This document shows positions 1 through 13,200 of a stretch of DNA of 64,000 nucleotides, in pieces (the stretch's first letter is position 1; every line of letters starts with the position of its first letter). Origin of the DNA: Aporrectodea caliginosa (lineage: Eukaryota > Annelida > Clitellata > Crassiclitellata > Lumbricidae). The translations under genes and the position numbers were made by a program. Where the stretch lies: positions 926,269-990,268 of the forward strand of contig JACEVL010000938.1 in NCBI GenBank assembly GCA_020284085.1, given 5' to 3'. The notes under the pieces are model-generated. The model ran no database searches. It saw nothing but the letters and a program-made list of their open reading frames with translations, and was not told where the DNA came from.

Positions 1-475
1 AGTCGTAAATAGAAGTTGGGTCATTTTTGTCATTAAAGGCCATTCTCGATGAAATGGAAAGCGGGAGGTAGTTTGTCATGTTTACGTCAAATACGGCATT
101 AACATTAGAATAATTTAGCAACCTTACGGGATTACCGTATATCGCATCGGCCACGCTAGGTATTTGTCATGTTTACAATTTCTTTAAATAGCTCGGCCGC
201 TTTCTAGAAACTGTTTTCGGGAAATCGGGCTTTTGTCTGTTTTCAGCGTTTTCGGGGATTCGGGTTTCGGGGATTCGGGCTGACCCCGACGTAAGGGGGA
301 CTTGTCGACTTTTCCAGCGTCCTGAGTTGGCAAAGAAAAAGTAATTGGAAAAGTAGGTTCTTAAACTTAGCGAACCTCACAAGGACCAAGTGACCTGGTC
401 TGCGATATGCGACGTGGAAATCAGGCTTTTTAGAATTTACTTTCTCTGTTTTAGGAACCCCATTGTTGTGTCAGT
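1..475. other. No recognisable gene (upstream of MAD2L1 exons)
   Basis: I found no coding exon here. The missing first exon(s) of the MAD2L1-like gene, about 23 codons, were looked for in this stretch and not found. They probably lie upstream of the window. Confidence 0.5.
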
Positions 476-885
476 GTATTGTATTGTATTGTATTGTATT
501 TGAACACTTGTTATAGTGCCCCTACCAGATTGCCTATTCAGAGGCGCTCCCGACTACTGCGCGGACGCTGAATCGGAGTTTCACGCCCGAAGCGCATGAG
601 CAATTGCGAGTGAAGGACTTGCCCAGGGTCCCTACGCGGCAGCTTTGAGGTGGATTCGAACCCGCAACCCTCCAGCTGCAAGGCACCGAACTTACCCCTA
701 CACCACCGCGCCCCAGTTGTATTGTGTTGTGTTGTATTGTATTGTACTCCATATTTATATTGCGACCGAGCCACCCGCAGTAAAGATCCGAGAAATTAAT
801 CTCTGATAAACCGACCGACCGGGAATCGAACCCGGGCCGCTGGCGTGGCGAGCGGGCTACCAACCCACTCGGCCACTCAGGATCT
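476..885 (-). repeat. Composite SINE with two tRNA-like heads
   Basis: Read on the minus strand, the element opens with a tRNA-like unit (A-box-like GTGGCCGAGTGGGTTGG, B-box GGGTTCGATTCCC). A second unit follows with another B-box (GGTTCGAATCC), then a GGGAGCGCCTCTGA tail region, and it ends in ATACA repeats. The same order occurs on + at 28702-29115, so this is a dispersed family rather than a tRNA gene. It lies upstream of the first visible MAD2L1 exon, probably within that intron. Confidence 0.85.
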
Positions 886-1050
886 CTAAGTGTATACTGC
901 ATCGACGTATATTGGTAGAACATAATAAATTTGTGAAAGCAGTTTTGCGAAGGTTTGATTTGCATATACATATTATGTCTAAGGTTTCAGCGAGATTTAG
1001 TTTAGTCATTTCTGATAAGTTGACAGTTCATTTTAATACTTTATTTACAG

Positions 1051-4000
1051 TTTATGGAATCAACAGCATTCTTTATCAGCGTGGAATTTATCCTCCAGAA
1101 ACATTTACTCGAGTTCAGAAATATGGCCTCACAATGTTGGTGACAGCTGATTCAGCATTAAAGACATACTTGAGCAACATTCTGTCTGATGTCAAAGGTA
1201 GCTAAAAAATTTCTTTGAAAATGTGAGAGTACAACAGTTGGTCAGGAAAGTTAATATTTTAGACCCCAGATTAATAAATAGCCTACACTCTGAACAGTAG
1301 ATGGCTTCTTTTGAGAGTTGTTTACATATTGATACTGATGTGGCACCACTCTGCTTCTGACCTGATAACACAAGACCATGATTAAACAAGAATGCTTGTT
1401 AACTTCTGGCCAAATATAGGCAGATAAATGACCACTACAGCTCATTATTTGGATGTTACATTATCAGCCACCTGTGAGGGACTGCTGGGCAGTGGCATGG
1501 TGGTATGCTGCAGATGCTAGCACCTGTCATCATTCCACACCACTGATGGAACTTGGTCAACGGTGGATAGGAATATGCTTGAACTCCAGTTGCTTGCATA
1601 AGCCTGCCACTTGTTAGGCTTCTATTTATATGTACATTGTTTTTCTTCCTGAGGTATTTTCTGTTCTTAATTTCATTTAACATCACTTAGGCTAGCAGCG
1701 TTGTGCGAGATACTTGAAAGACACGATATGAAATATCTAGATAACTGACTAACCTGGCATAAGGAAGAAAGTATCCAATTTGACTACTGAGAGGTGTTCT
1801 ACTCTACGTATGATCTGTTGTTTAGTATGTTTTTGATGATTATGATAAATATTTGTTTATATTTTATGTTTGTATTTTTCATAACACTTCATTTGATATA
1901 TTTGTAGATTGGCTGTTTAAGATGACTGTGCAGAAGTTGGTAATTGTTGTGAAAAGTCTGGACAATGGTGAGGTACTTGAGAGGTGGCAGTTCAATGTGG
2001 AATGCGACAAAAGTGTCACTGAAAATAGGTCTGTCTACATTCCTTTTATTGTCCATCTGAGTATGATGCTGAGATTTAACTATAATTTGTGTTAAGGTGG
2101 TATAATAATAATAAGACGATATGGTCGAGTCATACCAAACATTTTGGTAGAAAAAATAGTTGTTTGTGTTTATGAAACTTTGTTATTTTCAGGTGAATAT
2201 GATCATGTTTAAGCCAAAATAAAAGTGTATTCATTCATTTGGAAAATTTGTATAATGCCCCTCAAGAAGCATACTCAGAGGGACTCCCACTCCAAACACA
2301 GCAATATAAACCAGACTTAAGTAGCTTGTGAAACAAAGGCATATTACTCGTAGGCAGCAGTCATGTCTCCAAAGGGAGTCTGTTCCAAAGGGAGAGGCCA
2401 ACATCTGAGAAGCGCACGACGCTGCCTAGTTTAGTATGTTGGGCACCAGAAGCTCACCACCAGAAGAACAGCTCGATGGCTTGCCAGATCAGAGACAGGG
2501 CAGTAAAACTTCCGTAGATAAGTCGGGGCAAAGCCAAGAAGTCACCGCCAGACCAGCGCAACTATTCGATAGCTGATGCATTGTAAGATAGGTAGCCAGT
2601 GCAAAGTATCATGGATATAGTCCAAGACAGGATTGTATTTGGGGATGCTGATCATTTTTTGTTGTGAAATGTGACAGTTTTTAATTTAATGTGATGCTTC
2701 ATTTTCCATTTACAGTATCTATTTCATGTGTTGACATAAAGCCAGCTACTGTTCAGATGCTGTGCTATGCCATTGACACTTGGTTCCAATTAACTTCATG
2801 TAATCACTGTATAAACTGTGTAACAATTTTAGCAATAATTCTGTAATGACTTGTTGCATAATTTCCTTGTTGTCATCAGGCCAAAAAAAATAATGGTGTG
2901 TTTCCGGTAACAGAGTTAAAAAAAACTGGGTAGGTAGGTAGGTAGGAAAATAATTTTATTTTGTTGAAATAATTTTATGCAGTGATTTCCGAAAATTAAG
3001 CCACTGCCCATTTATGCACAGCGGTACATGCTGTACCAAAGTATGTATTTTCTATGCAGTATTAAAAATGCCTATTTGCAGAATGTACCTACAAACTGCT
3101 GTAGAACACAATCTTATTTATTTCATTTTTGTTGACATCGTTTTTCTTGCAAGGTGAAATGGAAGGGGCAGGGGTTGCTAACTGTTGCTAAGGAAGGTGT
3201 TGCTAAAGGGGCCAAGTCTGACTTTGAAACTGGTTGCTAATGAGGCTGACACAGAGTCTGCTTGCTTCAAAGTTTGGTTGTTAAGAAGACTGGTTACTAT
3301 GAAAGTAGAATGCTACGGAGGTTGTTTAGGCTGATTGCTAAGGAGGCTTTACTTTTATAATGGCACGTACGATAAAAGGTATTTCTGATACAATGAATAT
3401 GGCGGTCAGATTTGTGAAATAACCCTGTCAAAATTACCGTGAGAAAAACCACCACTTTAGGTCTATTACCTTCCTCTCCCAAACTCCACACTTTAGCCCT
3501 TTTATTGCTGTAATTTACGGGACCATTATTTCCATTGAAAGACCGTTAGTTTCCGAACGTCTCTGCTTTAGTGAATGCACCTATAATGTCGCGATTCTGC
3601 ATCTCCGGCATGCAAAGGCTTGATGTATGTGAAGTAAAAAAAAATTTTTTTTTGAAATTTTCCGTAAAATTTTTAAAAAAAAGTGAGTCGGTCGCGTTAC
3701 CGGAAACACACCATTATTTTGTTTTGGCCTCGGTAACATTTTGAGGCAAAGGCAAGCACTGTTATCTCTTTTCTTCAGTATCTATGATTTCGAGCAACAT
3801 GCCATCTGGTTCTCATTCAGCCCTCCATTTTTTGCGGTCAGTGAGTCAATGGAAGCTGGGAGATTAAAAAGATGCTCTGTTCCTGATGTGCCACTGCACT
3901 TGTCAGTGGCACTCAGCTGCTTGGTCTTTCCAACCATTTTCCTTTACTTTTCATTCTCTATAACTAAGATTTGTATATTTGTTTTAGTGCCCCGAAAAAG

Positions 4001-5839
4001 AAAGATGAGAACGAAATCCAGAATGAAATTCGTGGAGTCGTTCGACAGATAACGGCTTCTGTCACATTCCTTCCTCTTATCGAATGTCCGTGTAAGTAAA
4101 TCATTTAGACATATGGCCGATAGTAGCAGTGTTTTCTGTATAAGCATTTTACTCTTTCCAAATGTTGTGGGGTTGCTTTTACCTAATAGTGCAAACTTGT
4201 GTTCTTTCAATTTCACTGGCCAATTAAAACTGTACCGGTAACCTTTCAGAAACTTTCCTGCATAAAAGTAAACTTTTGTAATAGAGGCTTCTGCTTTCTT
4301 TAAATATTGCTCACAGAGCTCTTGTTTACTTCTTTTGTTTCACTTTGTGCAGTCTTCTTGAATATGTGAGCTTTCTCACCTGGAGCAAATAATTAATTTG
4401 TCTTGCCTTCAACCATCTTTGATCGAGGATTGGCTGCACCACAGACAATTTTGTTCCGTGCACTTCTGTTTCTTGTCTCTTTCAAGAATTAGATGAATGA
4501 TAATCCAGTCCATGACTTTGTTTTCAATCCTGCCTTGTCAGGCTTTCTTTTAGTTCTTGATCCAGGAACTGCGCCTTGGATAATCTCCTCCATGCAATCT
4601 TGACTATTCTGCTGTACATGCCCAAAAAATATGAAAACTTCCTTTCTGTGATTAATCCGAGTAGACTCCTTTCTACTCGTACAGTCCCAACACCCACTTG
4701 TTTGTCTTTCTTGCAGTCTGATACCCTGAGAATCTGCCGCAGACTTTAAGTACTTCATTTTAAAATGCATCGATTCTAGCTTCCTCTCACAGCCATACAT
4801 TGCCACTGGCAACATGAGAACAAATAATACCAAGCACTTAACATCCATATTGAAAATGGGTCTTAAAGGGCCATCCGATTAGTATGTACACATGGAGGGG
4901 TTTACCCAAATACAAACTATGAGGGGTCTACTGATTATAATGCATGTATTGTATGCATAGAAAACGGGAGGGGAACCTTGGTAATTAATTTGTCTATTAT
5001 TGGCCTTTTTCAAATGAGTCACTTAACAGTGTAAATCAAGTTAACTAAAACTGAAATGTCAATTAACTGTTAACTGAAATAGAAACGAAAAGGCCAAGAA
5101 ACTCAAACTAAATAGAAACTGGAATGACCAAAACTTTAATAGAAACTGAAATTAACAACTTAAATTAGTAGTGAAATGTTTTAAATTGCCAATTTAAATG
5201 GTAAGTTTATTTAGATCAATGCGTAATTTTTCATCAACATAAAAATTCCTCAGCTCCAGCAGTTCCATCATCTGAACCTCCTAAAAATGAAACTCAAACT
5301 GTTCCATTAAAACGATTCAAATCTTTATTCAGAAAGCATCCAGACTTTGATTTAAAGCAACATTTCTTTCAACCTGTGACATCAGTCTCATAGTCAACCT
5401 CATAGGTGATGATTAGGTCAAGATAACTGTAAAGTGTTTTGGGTAAGATGTCCTTGCATTCCATGGATAATTTACTAGTGTGTCATCACGTTTAGAATCA
5501 CCGGCATAAAAGTTCCTGCATATTTAAATTGGAATTCCTTCTCATATGCCAGATATTCCTTTATGTGGAAAAATTCAGGTACTAAATTGATAATAGTTTT
5601 AGTTTACACTCTTAAGATGGTGTCTATCACCAACAAGGAAAGCTGACAAAGGCTGCTTGTATTTTCCAGGTTCGTTTGATATCCTTGTGTATGCGGACAA
5701 AGACCTCGCCATCCCTGATACGTGGAATGAAACTGGTCCAGCACTTATAGCAAATTCACAGGAAGTCCGTCTACGTTCATTCTCCACTTCTGTACACAAA
5801 GTCGACACCATGGTTGCATACAAGAATGTCACAGACTAA
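1051..5839 (+). CDS. MAD2L1: MAD2L1-like spindle assembly checkpoint protein, 5' part missing
   Basis: This is a HORMA-domain checkpoint protein. In the known family it binds MAD1 and CDC20 and inhibits the anaphase-promoting complex at unattached kinetochores. Four exons are visible: 1051-1197, 1908-2028, 3988-4091 and 5670-5839. All have AG/GT borders and compatible phases, giving 179 codons plus a TAA stop. Diagnostic stretches are GINSILYQRGIYP, ETFTRVQKYGL, GEVLERWQFNVECDK, RQITASVTFLPL and the C-terminal safety-belt region EEVRLRSF-like SQEVRLRSFSTSVHKV. Human MAD2 has 205 residues; this part begins near residue 24. An AATAAA follows the stop at about 5850. The start codon and first exon(s) lie outside the window. 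The paralogue REV7/MAD2L2 is excluded by the closer match to MAD2L1. Confidence 0.95.
2225..2640 (-). mobile_element. LINE 3'-end remnant
   Basis: The left edge carries short TGAATG-type repeats (minus sense) next to a degenerate GGGAGTCCCTCTGAGT...GGGGCATTATA tail. It resembles the 3' ends of the LINE fragments at 42330-42420 and 47440-47515. The rest has no open frame. It lies in the MAD2L1 intron after exon 1908-2028. Confidence 0.5.
2878..3730. mobile_element. MITE with ~33-bp terminal inverted repeats
   Basis: The ends are inverted copies of each other: AGGCCAAAA followed by TAATGGTGTGTTTCCGGTAAC on the left, and its complement on the right. The interior has a (GTAG)n run and no coding potential. 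The target-site duplication could not be defined, so the superfamily is open. It sits in a MAD2L1 intron. Confidence 0.7.
4390..4860 (-). mobile_element. LINE ORF2 C-terminal remnant
   Basis: The minus-strand reading frame has the typical tail of endonuclease/reverse-transcriptase LINEs: a YGCE motif, then FFGHVQQN, then EEIIQGAVPGSRTKRKPDKAG and SWTGLS. It is 5'-truncated, lacks the RT core and lies in a MAD2L1 intron against the gene's orientation. The clade is not assigned. Confidence 0.65.
4880..5035. repeat. Dispersed repeat fragment, also at 22835-23880
   Basis: The stretch from ACATGGAGGGGTTTACCCAA to the GTCTATTATTGGCC segment recurs at 22860-22965 and 23822-23870. There it is interrupted by the hAT MITE 22966-23813. 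No coding potential was seen. Confidence 0.6.
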
Positions 5840-6981
5840 ACATTGCTTGAAAATAAAATGAAGCTAAACCCTGCACCACCAATTTTATGTTAAAAGAACT
5901 GTTCTGATGTCTATCCCCAGTGAACAGACTGGGGTTTAAAAGTGTTGACTAACAATTCACAATAGTTATCAAGTTTCGTCACATTACCAGTTTTGTAGTT
6001 GTTCCTTGTCACTCATTTTAAACTGTTGCAGCTGTACAGGTTAACATTTTCAAGTTTCCTAGGTTACCAAGTACACCATCTTTAAATCAGTTAAATGGTC
6101 ACAGATTTGTGTGCCCGGTACTTCATAGATATTGTAGATTACATTAAAAGCTGGGTCAGTGTATACATGTACAGCTTAAATTCCACATTGCTTCCATAGT
6201 TGTTGCTAGAACAATTTGTTTTTGCAGTGATTTATTTATATTAGCTCACAGTCCCAATGTTGGCCTCTTTTGTACTAGCATCCATATAATTTTATGATCC
6301 GCTTGGTTTGTGAGCAACACTTCACAGAGTTGGATGTTGTGCCAGAGGCCGTTTGGAATTTCTGTTATGATCATTATGGAACCTCTGGTACCTTTTAACA
6401 GTCTGGCTACAAGAACTGAATCAAAATGTTTCATTGTTGAGTGTCTGCTTCAGTGGAATTCATTAATTCTCTACTCTCAGATAAGCCCTACTACAATAGG
6501 CACGATCTGTAGCACGGGTATCGAGTTACTCAACACTATTTAGTTTTAAAATGTGAGACTCGACTTTTCAAACCAACGTTTATATTACTGCCAGCCTGAC
6601 CCTGTTGGTCTTGATCTGGAAGCAATTTTACCCCATCTGCCTAACGATTTTGTTTTCAGAAAGGGTCTGTGAATAAGCTGGTTTCTGTGACTGTTTTTTT
6701 GGGTGCTGTAGAAATGTCAAGATTACAATTACCATTCGTATTAGATAAGCATCTGCATAAAATAACCTACTTTTGACCCCTCCCCTTGACCACCTTTGGC
6801 ATTTCCCTCCCATTTCCTTTTGTAAGCATCTGCACTCGGAGTGCTGAGGCTGACACACCTGTTGATCTTCACCATACAGCAAAGGGACTTTAACTAAATC
6901 CAAGTATGCAGTATGTAATATTAGGAACCACATTTTAACGTAGGTCTGAATTCCCAGAATTGGGCACAACTGCCCCTCTCC
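5840..6981. other. Intergenic sequence 3' of MAD2L1
   Basis: I see the MAD2L1 3' untranslated region at the start and no further gene or recognisable repeat. Confidence 0.4.
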
Positions 6982-6989
6982 ATACCCAG

Positions 6990-8126
6990 TAGGGAATGTA
7001 ATCCCGGAGCATTTTATCCCGGGATTACGGGATTAGAAATGAATCAATCCCGGGATTGACGTTTGCAAGGAAAAATTCGTCTTCACTGTAGAATAAATAG
7101 AGCCTATAGGCCACTATATTTAATGTTATAACGCAGTTGTGCATTAAAGACAATGATTTTTAGAACATTGTGGCTTTGTATTGTTAACTTATTACTTAAA
7201 ATGAAAAGTTCAATGTCCATGTATTGTTGAGAGTTATTTACGATAAAATGATCGCAAGAAACATAAAAGTGTCAATAGTAGAATGTCCTAGCCTTGAGCT
7301 TATCTTATAGCATAGAACACCTACCGCCGAAAATGCACGTTCCGCCTCAACTAACGTTTCTTATTCATGAAATCTATTAAATATATTTAACTAAATTAGT
7401 TTTTAAACGCTGTTCTATATGACTGTCATAGTCTTAGTCGTAGTATAGTAGTAGGTCAAATAACAGTAGCCTAGGCTATCATGCAATACGCCTTGTCTAC
7501 TTCGACCGCGAATTGAGCTCGAGCAATGATCATTAGGTAGCCTAGTGACACTTGGCAGCAGCAGGGATGGGTTGATTACTTAATAGTTGATAGTGATACC
7601 ACGGCCCGAAAGGAGGTCGAGAATACCAGATGACCACGGTCAGTGCGACCGACCGCAACGAACCCAGGCAGTAGCAGGCTAGCCTAGCAGCAGCATGGCA
7701 GTAGGGTTCACCGCTGCAGTATAGGGGTGTGTTCGTTGCCTTGCAATCCATTCAAGCCGTCCGCGTAGGGACCTTGAGCAAGTCCTTCGCGCACAATTGC
7801 TCTGCAATATAATTGCTTCTGCGCCGTCGAGGCGTGTGGCACTTCTGAACTTCGTAAGAAGGGCGATATCAAAGATCAGTTGTATTGTATTGTATTGTAA
7901 GGCAACAAATTGCCAACAATTAAGGGTAGGGCCTACGTCTGCACTCTGTAGTCTTACTAGGGCCTCTGGTAATTATCTGTCGTATTAGCGTCTATCGCCC
8001 AAGGAAGTATTAGTCTGTGCATCATGTAATTTTAATTTAAAAAATCCGATTTTTGTAATCCCGGAAATACGGGATTCCATTTTGCCAATCCCGGGATTTG
8101 AAAAGGTTCCGGAATTACATTCCCTA
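6990..8126. mobile_element. Non-autonomous hAT element with 8-bp TSD
   Basis: The ends are TAGGGAATGTAATCCCGGA on the left and the complement of TAGGGAATGTAATTCCGGA on the right. Both flanks carry the direct repeat ATACCCAG (6982-6989 and 8127-8134). An 8-bp TSD with a TAGGG terminus is diagnostic of the hAT superfamily. Subterminal ATCCCGGGATT motifs recur at both ends. There is no transposase. A SINE is nested at about 7690-7900. Confidence 0.92.
7690..7900 (+). repeat. SINE fragment nested in a hAT element
   Basis: This is a diverged second-head copy of the composite SINE: TAGGGACCTTGAGCAAGTCC, a degenerate TTGCTC..GCGCCG segment, and an ATTGTATTGTATTGTA tail. It inserted into the hAT element 6990-8126 and is therefore younger than that insertion. 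Confidence 0.7.
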
Positions 8127-8744
8127 ATACCCAGGTGTGGGAGATTCCATTCCTCGCCTCAACAGACGTTCCTAACAACCCCAGTCGAAATTTCCTGTAT
8201 GGATAAGTTTTGTGGCACAAGCCTAGTGATTAGCAAGATGGACTTCATTCAAAGGTCAACTCTGTGCAGTAACAAGTTTTCTTTACTGCTGGTATGAGAG
8301 TCTACGGCTGAGGTAGTAAGAAAGTGAAAAGTATTTTAGTAGTAAATCTGTCCACATCTTCTCACTCCTTAGATAAGAAAGTCACATACTTTCATGCTTA
8401 ATGCTGCCCAAAGGCTTTGCTATAGGAAAAAGCTTAAGTTGTGGTAATGGTATAGCAAATATCAAGGGAACAAATCAAATTCATCAATTTGTGATGTTCA
8501 GTCAACTTAATAGGACTGTTTATATGCATTTCTTTTAATGGCTCAAATTGAAAATTATAGTTTTAAGGCCAAATTGATGCTGTCATAGCTGTAACTTGTT
8601 TAACTACTCCATCACATACATGTACTGTCATAGTTATACATGTTTTTGTACATGTAGTTTAATGCACAGCATCAATTCACTAGGTCATACTTCAGCCAGT
8701 CGTCCTTTCATTCACTTAGCAATTTACTATAGCACTAATGCCAT

Positions 8745-8884
8745 CAGGGATGGGCAGTAATTGAAATTGTGCAATTTTTTACTTTGTAATTCAATTACTT
8801 TCCCATGTATTTTCAAATTACATGTCATGTCCCAAAGTAATTTGTAATTCAATTACATTTTTCAAAGTAATTTGCCCATCCCTG
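8745..8884. mobile_element. 140-bp hAT-type MITE
   Basis: The terminal inverted repeats are CAGGGATGGGCA-type. The flanks are AATGCCAT and AATACCAT, an 8-bp target duplication with one substitution. The interior is AT-rich with internal AAGTAATTTGTAATT repeats. Confidence 0.85.
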
Positions 8885-9805
8885 AATACCATTAAGGTGG
8901 AATTATATAGTGGATTACATTACATAGAAATCATATTTGGCCAAATACACGTTAATGGTTTAAATCATCACATGGCCTCCAAATTCAGCTTGGCTACAGA
9001 ATGAAATTTTTGAATTGTGCATGCCTTTATGCAACAATCCACAAATTTTACAATATCAGCACACATTTTCTCATGCACTTGCTTTCCCTTCCATTGAATA
9101 AATTTCCTCCAGAAAGACCCACTTGAGCCATCAACATTACTGCAAGTATATGTATCTCCTACTTGCCAAGACTGCATGCAGATTTTTAACACTGGGACAC
9201 TTTGGTCTAACAACTGTGGACAAAGGGATGGAGGTATATGCTCTACATTATGGACATGTGCTACAGATCTATTTTAGCATGGCACATGCATATACATCTG
9301 TAGCTATGAACACTACACCGTCATTAACTGACAATTGTGAACATTAATTTCATTATTGTTGTACTTACTATGTATTCAACATGCACGTTTTTTCAGAACA
9401 CAGCTGGCATAGACACTGCCTCCTCTCCATTATAACTTTTATTAAACAACCTGTATATGTACTCTCGCATTACAAATACATGTACCATCATACTGTACGT
9501 TCACTTTTACTTACAGTTGCATTAAGTAAAAATCTTAACAGATCAAGAGAAGACACACAAACAAGTTCTTTTTATGACCAGAACAACCTTGTTATTGATA
9601 CCAAACTTGCTGGTACTCGGAGGATCAGATCATTAAATTATTTGTTCAAAAACTGACTGCAGTTAACAATTGCACAACAAACATGCAGTTTTGAAAGTAA
9701 ATAGTGTAGAAAGTTTCAACAATGCACTCTAAGTTATGATTTAAGGGTGTATCTGCAAATTTTTTTAACAAATGTTCTATTTCATTTATAATTTCATCAT
9801 CCAAT

Positions 9806-9905
9806 CATTGCCATCCGCCAGTGGTTATAGATAGCACATGCAGAAGACATGGTACATGTTCTGTTGGCACCCATTCATCTTTATTTCTGGACCGCTGGAA
9901 TGAAC
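9806..9905. repeat. ~100-bp conserved block, copy 1
   Basis: It is highly similar to 15968-16068 (shared core ACATGTTCTGTTGGCACCC, then TCTGGACCGCTGGAATGAAC), but the flanks do not match. On the minus strand both copies have an H-box-like AGATGA/AGATTA and potential hairpins. Neither has an ACA box at the right place, so no RNA class is assigned. Confidence 0.6.
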
Positions 9906-10263
9906 CTTTGGTCCTGTAGCAATGGTCAATTTGTGTTTCTGGAACCTACTTCACATCTTTAAAGCTGGCCTACTTTTAGCAAACATCACGTCAATATTAG
10001 GCACACAGAAGAATTTTATGTCCAAGATATTGCAGTCAGTTCCAAGAAACAGTTGCTTGTGCACTTAAACTATGGTTTGTTGTGATTGCTTGACAACATG
10101 CCTGTGCTGCAAGGTACTAAACTGTACCACCAATTCCGTCACATGGTGACTCCCCATGATTAGTAGCATAAAATGCCATGCCTTAATCGGTGAATAGAAT
10201 GTCCCAAAGGTATAACTTAAATACTATCCATTTAAGAGAAAAAGTTTCTGCTTGACTATATTG

Positions 10264-13200
10264 TAGGGTGGAGTGAAAAAGTTTCTTTCCGAATTTGAAA
10301 TTCCGTTAGCGATCAAAAGTTGCGTATGGTATCACAGAATTGCTACAAAAAATTTGAAATTTTTATGTTGACGTCTTCTGCCCTCTACCGGACGATTTTA
10401 GGACGCCATATTGATTTTCAGTACTGTCAGGCAATTTAGCCTGCAATATTTCATGTTTACGTCAACCAAAGTGATAGAATTCCATCATCGTGACGTGACC
10501 TAAACTATTATGTATTCTTAGTAGTATTCGTAGTATTCTTTAAATACATTCTGATAGAATTTCATTTCCTTAGCAAACTGTAGAAGCAAAATGGCTGAGA
10601 GTCGCTTAAGACTTAAGAGAAAAGTGAGCATCTGTCCAATATTTGGAGTTGCAAAGCGAATGAAACTAGATGTCTTACCAACTATTCGAGATCTTCTTGA
10701 GGACTACCAATGGGTAAGGCGTGATTTACGTAAACACCCAGTTAAAGAGCCCGAAGCATTCGAAATTGTCAGTGTTCTAGTAACAAAAGTGAAAGAAATT
10801 TGGACACGGGCCTCTGTCCCGACTGTTACGATAGATCGAATCACTAAACTTGTGCGAATCCATCATGATCAGTATCTAAAGTTAATCCGATACCCCGCAT
10901 GTAAAAGAAGTGCCAACTACGAGCAGAAGGTCGCAAAATTCAGAGAACATGCAATAAATACGTTGTTTGACATTGCCAGTTGCAAGTGCTCAGATCCAGC
11001 CGCATGTAGATGTCCAAAAGAAGGAAAGATTCCGGTGGAAGAAAGACAATTTCTAAAAGACCAAAGAACTGTAAGGACAATGATGATAGGGTCAATCGAC
11101 CGGCCGAAAACAGAAAAACTTATGCTTAGAGCACAACGAAAGAAGGACGAAGCGATGCGACTTACATCAAGCGGTGCTTCAACATCAAGGTCGGTTGATG
11201 AGCTTGATGAACATTATTCATCTGACAAAAACCTTGAAGGTGACGAAACCGATAATGGATCTTCAGCAGGCAAGGAAGAAATGGAAGACAAAAAAATCGC
11301 CAAAACTCAACACTCACAACAAAGACGACGACTGACGAACACGGCACAAGCGTCAGAGAGATATGGAATATCTGACAGAGCAGCAGCAGACATTGCTTCG
11401 AGCCTACTTACAGATTTCGGAATAGTAACAACTGGCGATAAATCTGAGGTTATTGACCGTTCCAAACTCCGAAGAGAAAGAAAAAGACTGCGTGAAGATT
11501 TGCTTCAGGAATCCGCAAGCCATTCTTCGGATCTTCGCGGTCTATACTTCGACGGCAGAAAAGACAAGACTCTACTGCAGGAAAATATTGGAGGTAAGTT
11601 ACATCGCAGGACTGTTATTGAAGAACACATAGTATTGATTGAAGAACCCGACTCGAACTATTTGGGACATATTGCTCCAGTGCGTGGCAGTGCTGAGTGT
11701 ATAAAGCAGGCCATACTGGATTTCTTCGAAGAAAGAAAGATAAGCATGGAATTATTGGCTGTCATGGGATGCGATGGAACGGCTGTCAACACAGGACATA
11801 AGGGTGGTATTATCAGATTGTTAGAAGTACATCTTAAGCGTCCACTCCACTGGTTCATATGCCTATTACATACCAACGAGCTACCGTTACGTCACCTCTT
11901 CGAGCAACTTGATGGCAGTACTACCGGACCACGAAGCTTTTCAGGCGAACTTGGAACACAAGTTCAACGATGTGAGAACATGCCAATGGTTAAATTCCAG
12001 CAAATTGAATGCGATTTACAAGTGCTACCTGACTCTGTTCTGCAGGATCTCAGTACAGACCAGAGATACTTGTACGACATGTCTCAAGCTGTATCTAGTG
12101 GTATATGCGATGAGGCACTGTTGCATCGAAGTCCTGGAAAACTAGTAATGTCTCGTTGGTTGACTTTGGCTAACAGAATACTACGCCTATACGTTGCCAC
12201 GAAAGAGCCAAGCAACTGTCTCTCGACAATTACTGAGTTCGTTTTGAAAGTTTACGCCCCTGTTTGGTTTGCAGTAAAGTCCAAACCCTCCTGCAAAGAT
12301 GGTGCGAAGCATCTGTGGATGCTTGCTAACAAATCACGATACTTGCCTGATTATTTAAAGTCAATAGTTGATCCAGTTATTCAGAGAAACGCCTTCTTTG
12401 CTCATCCTGAAAATGTACTTCTTTCAATATCACGGATGAGAGGAAATCAATTCGAGAATTAGGAATCAGAAGAATAATGAAGGCGCGATCGAGTAAGAAG
12501 CCTCAGAGAGGAATTCGCATATTTCACCCCCAAGTTTGAACTTTCATGCAGCCGACTATACAGAATTAATTGACTGGCAGTCATGTGAAGTGACAGAGCC
12601 ACCTCTAACGAAGGACATAAATGATGACGACCTGGAACAGTTGATCCACAATGCCGACGACTCCGCGATTGATTTACTTCGCTTTCCAAAGTTTCCATGC
12701 CATACTCAAGAGGTCTGTCAAGACAGTTACAGAGTCATCATTGCTGGTTGTTGGACAGCATGCAAGAGATGGATTAGTTCGCGCAAGACTTGAAGCTAGA
12801 AAGATAATGCCAACATATGAAACAAAGCGTGATTTCAATACTAAATAATTACATACAGAACTCCACTAATAGCCAATTCCAGGATATGGACGCCATTTTG
12901 TCCGCCATTTTGGTTTTCGTGCAGTGCTACCTGAATGACATTGGCTTCATCATATTTGTTGACCTCGAAAATGTTGACTCAGACCCTGAAATCATGATTC
13001 CATTGCATACATGACTTCATCAATTGCCATTTTAAGATTCTGGCCGCCATTTTGTCCGCCATTTTGATTTTTTGAAGTGCTACATATATGTCTTTGATTC
13101 CATTGCATTCCTTGAACCCTATAATCTTAATTTAGAGCCTAAAACCGTGTTTCTGTCACATAAAATGCTTTACTTTTAGTCATCTGAAGTAATTGGCAGC

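Noticed and set aside
778..885. tRNA gene on the minus strand
   Set aside because: The A- and B-box-like unit is the head of a dispersed SINE. It lacks a full cloverleaf and is followed by SINE sequence.
912..1050. N-terminal extension of the MAD2L1 frame
   Set aside because: It is intron sequence before the acceptor at 1050. The conserved N-terminus of MAD2 is not encoded there.
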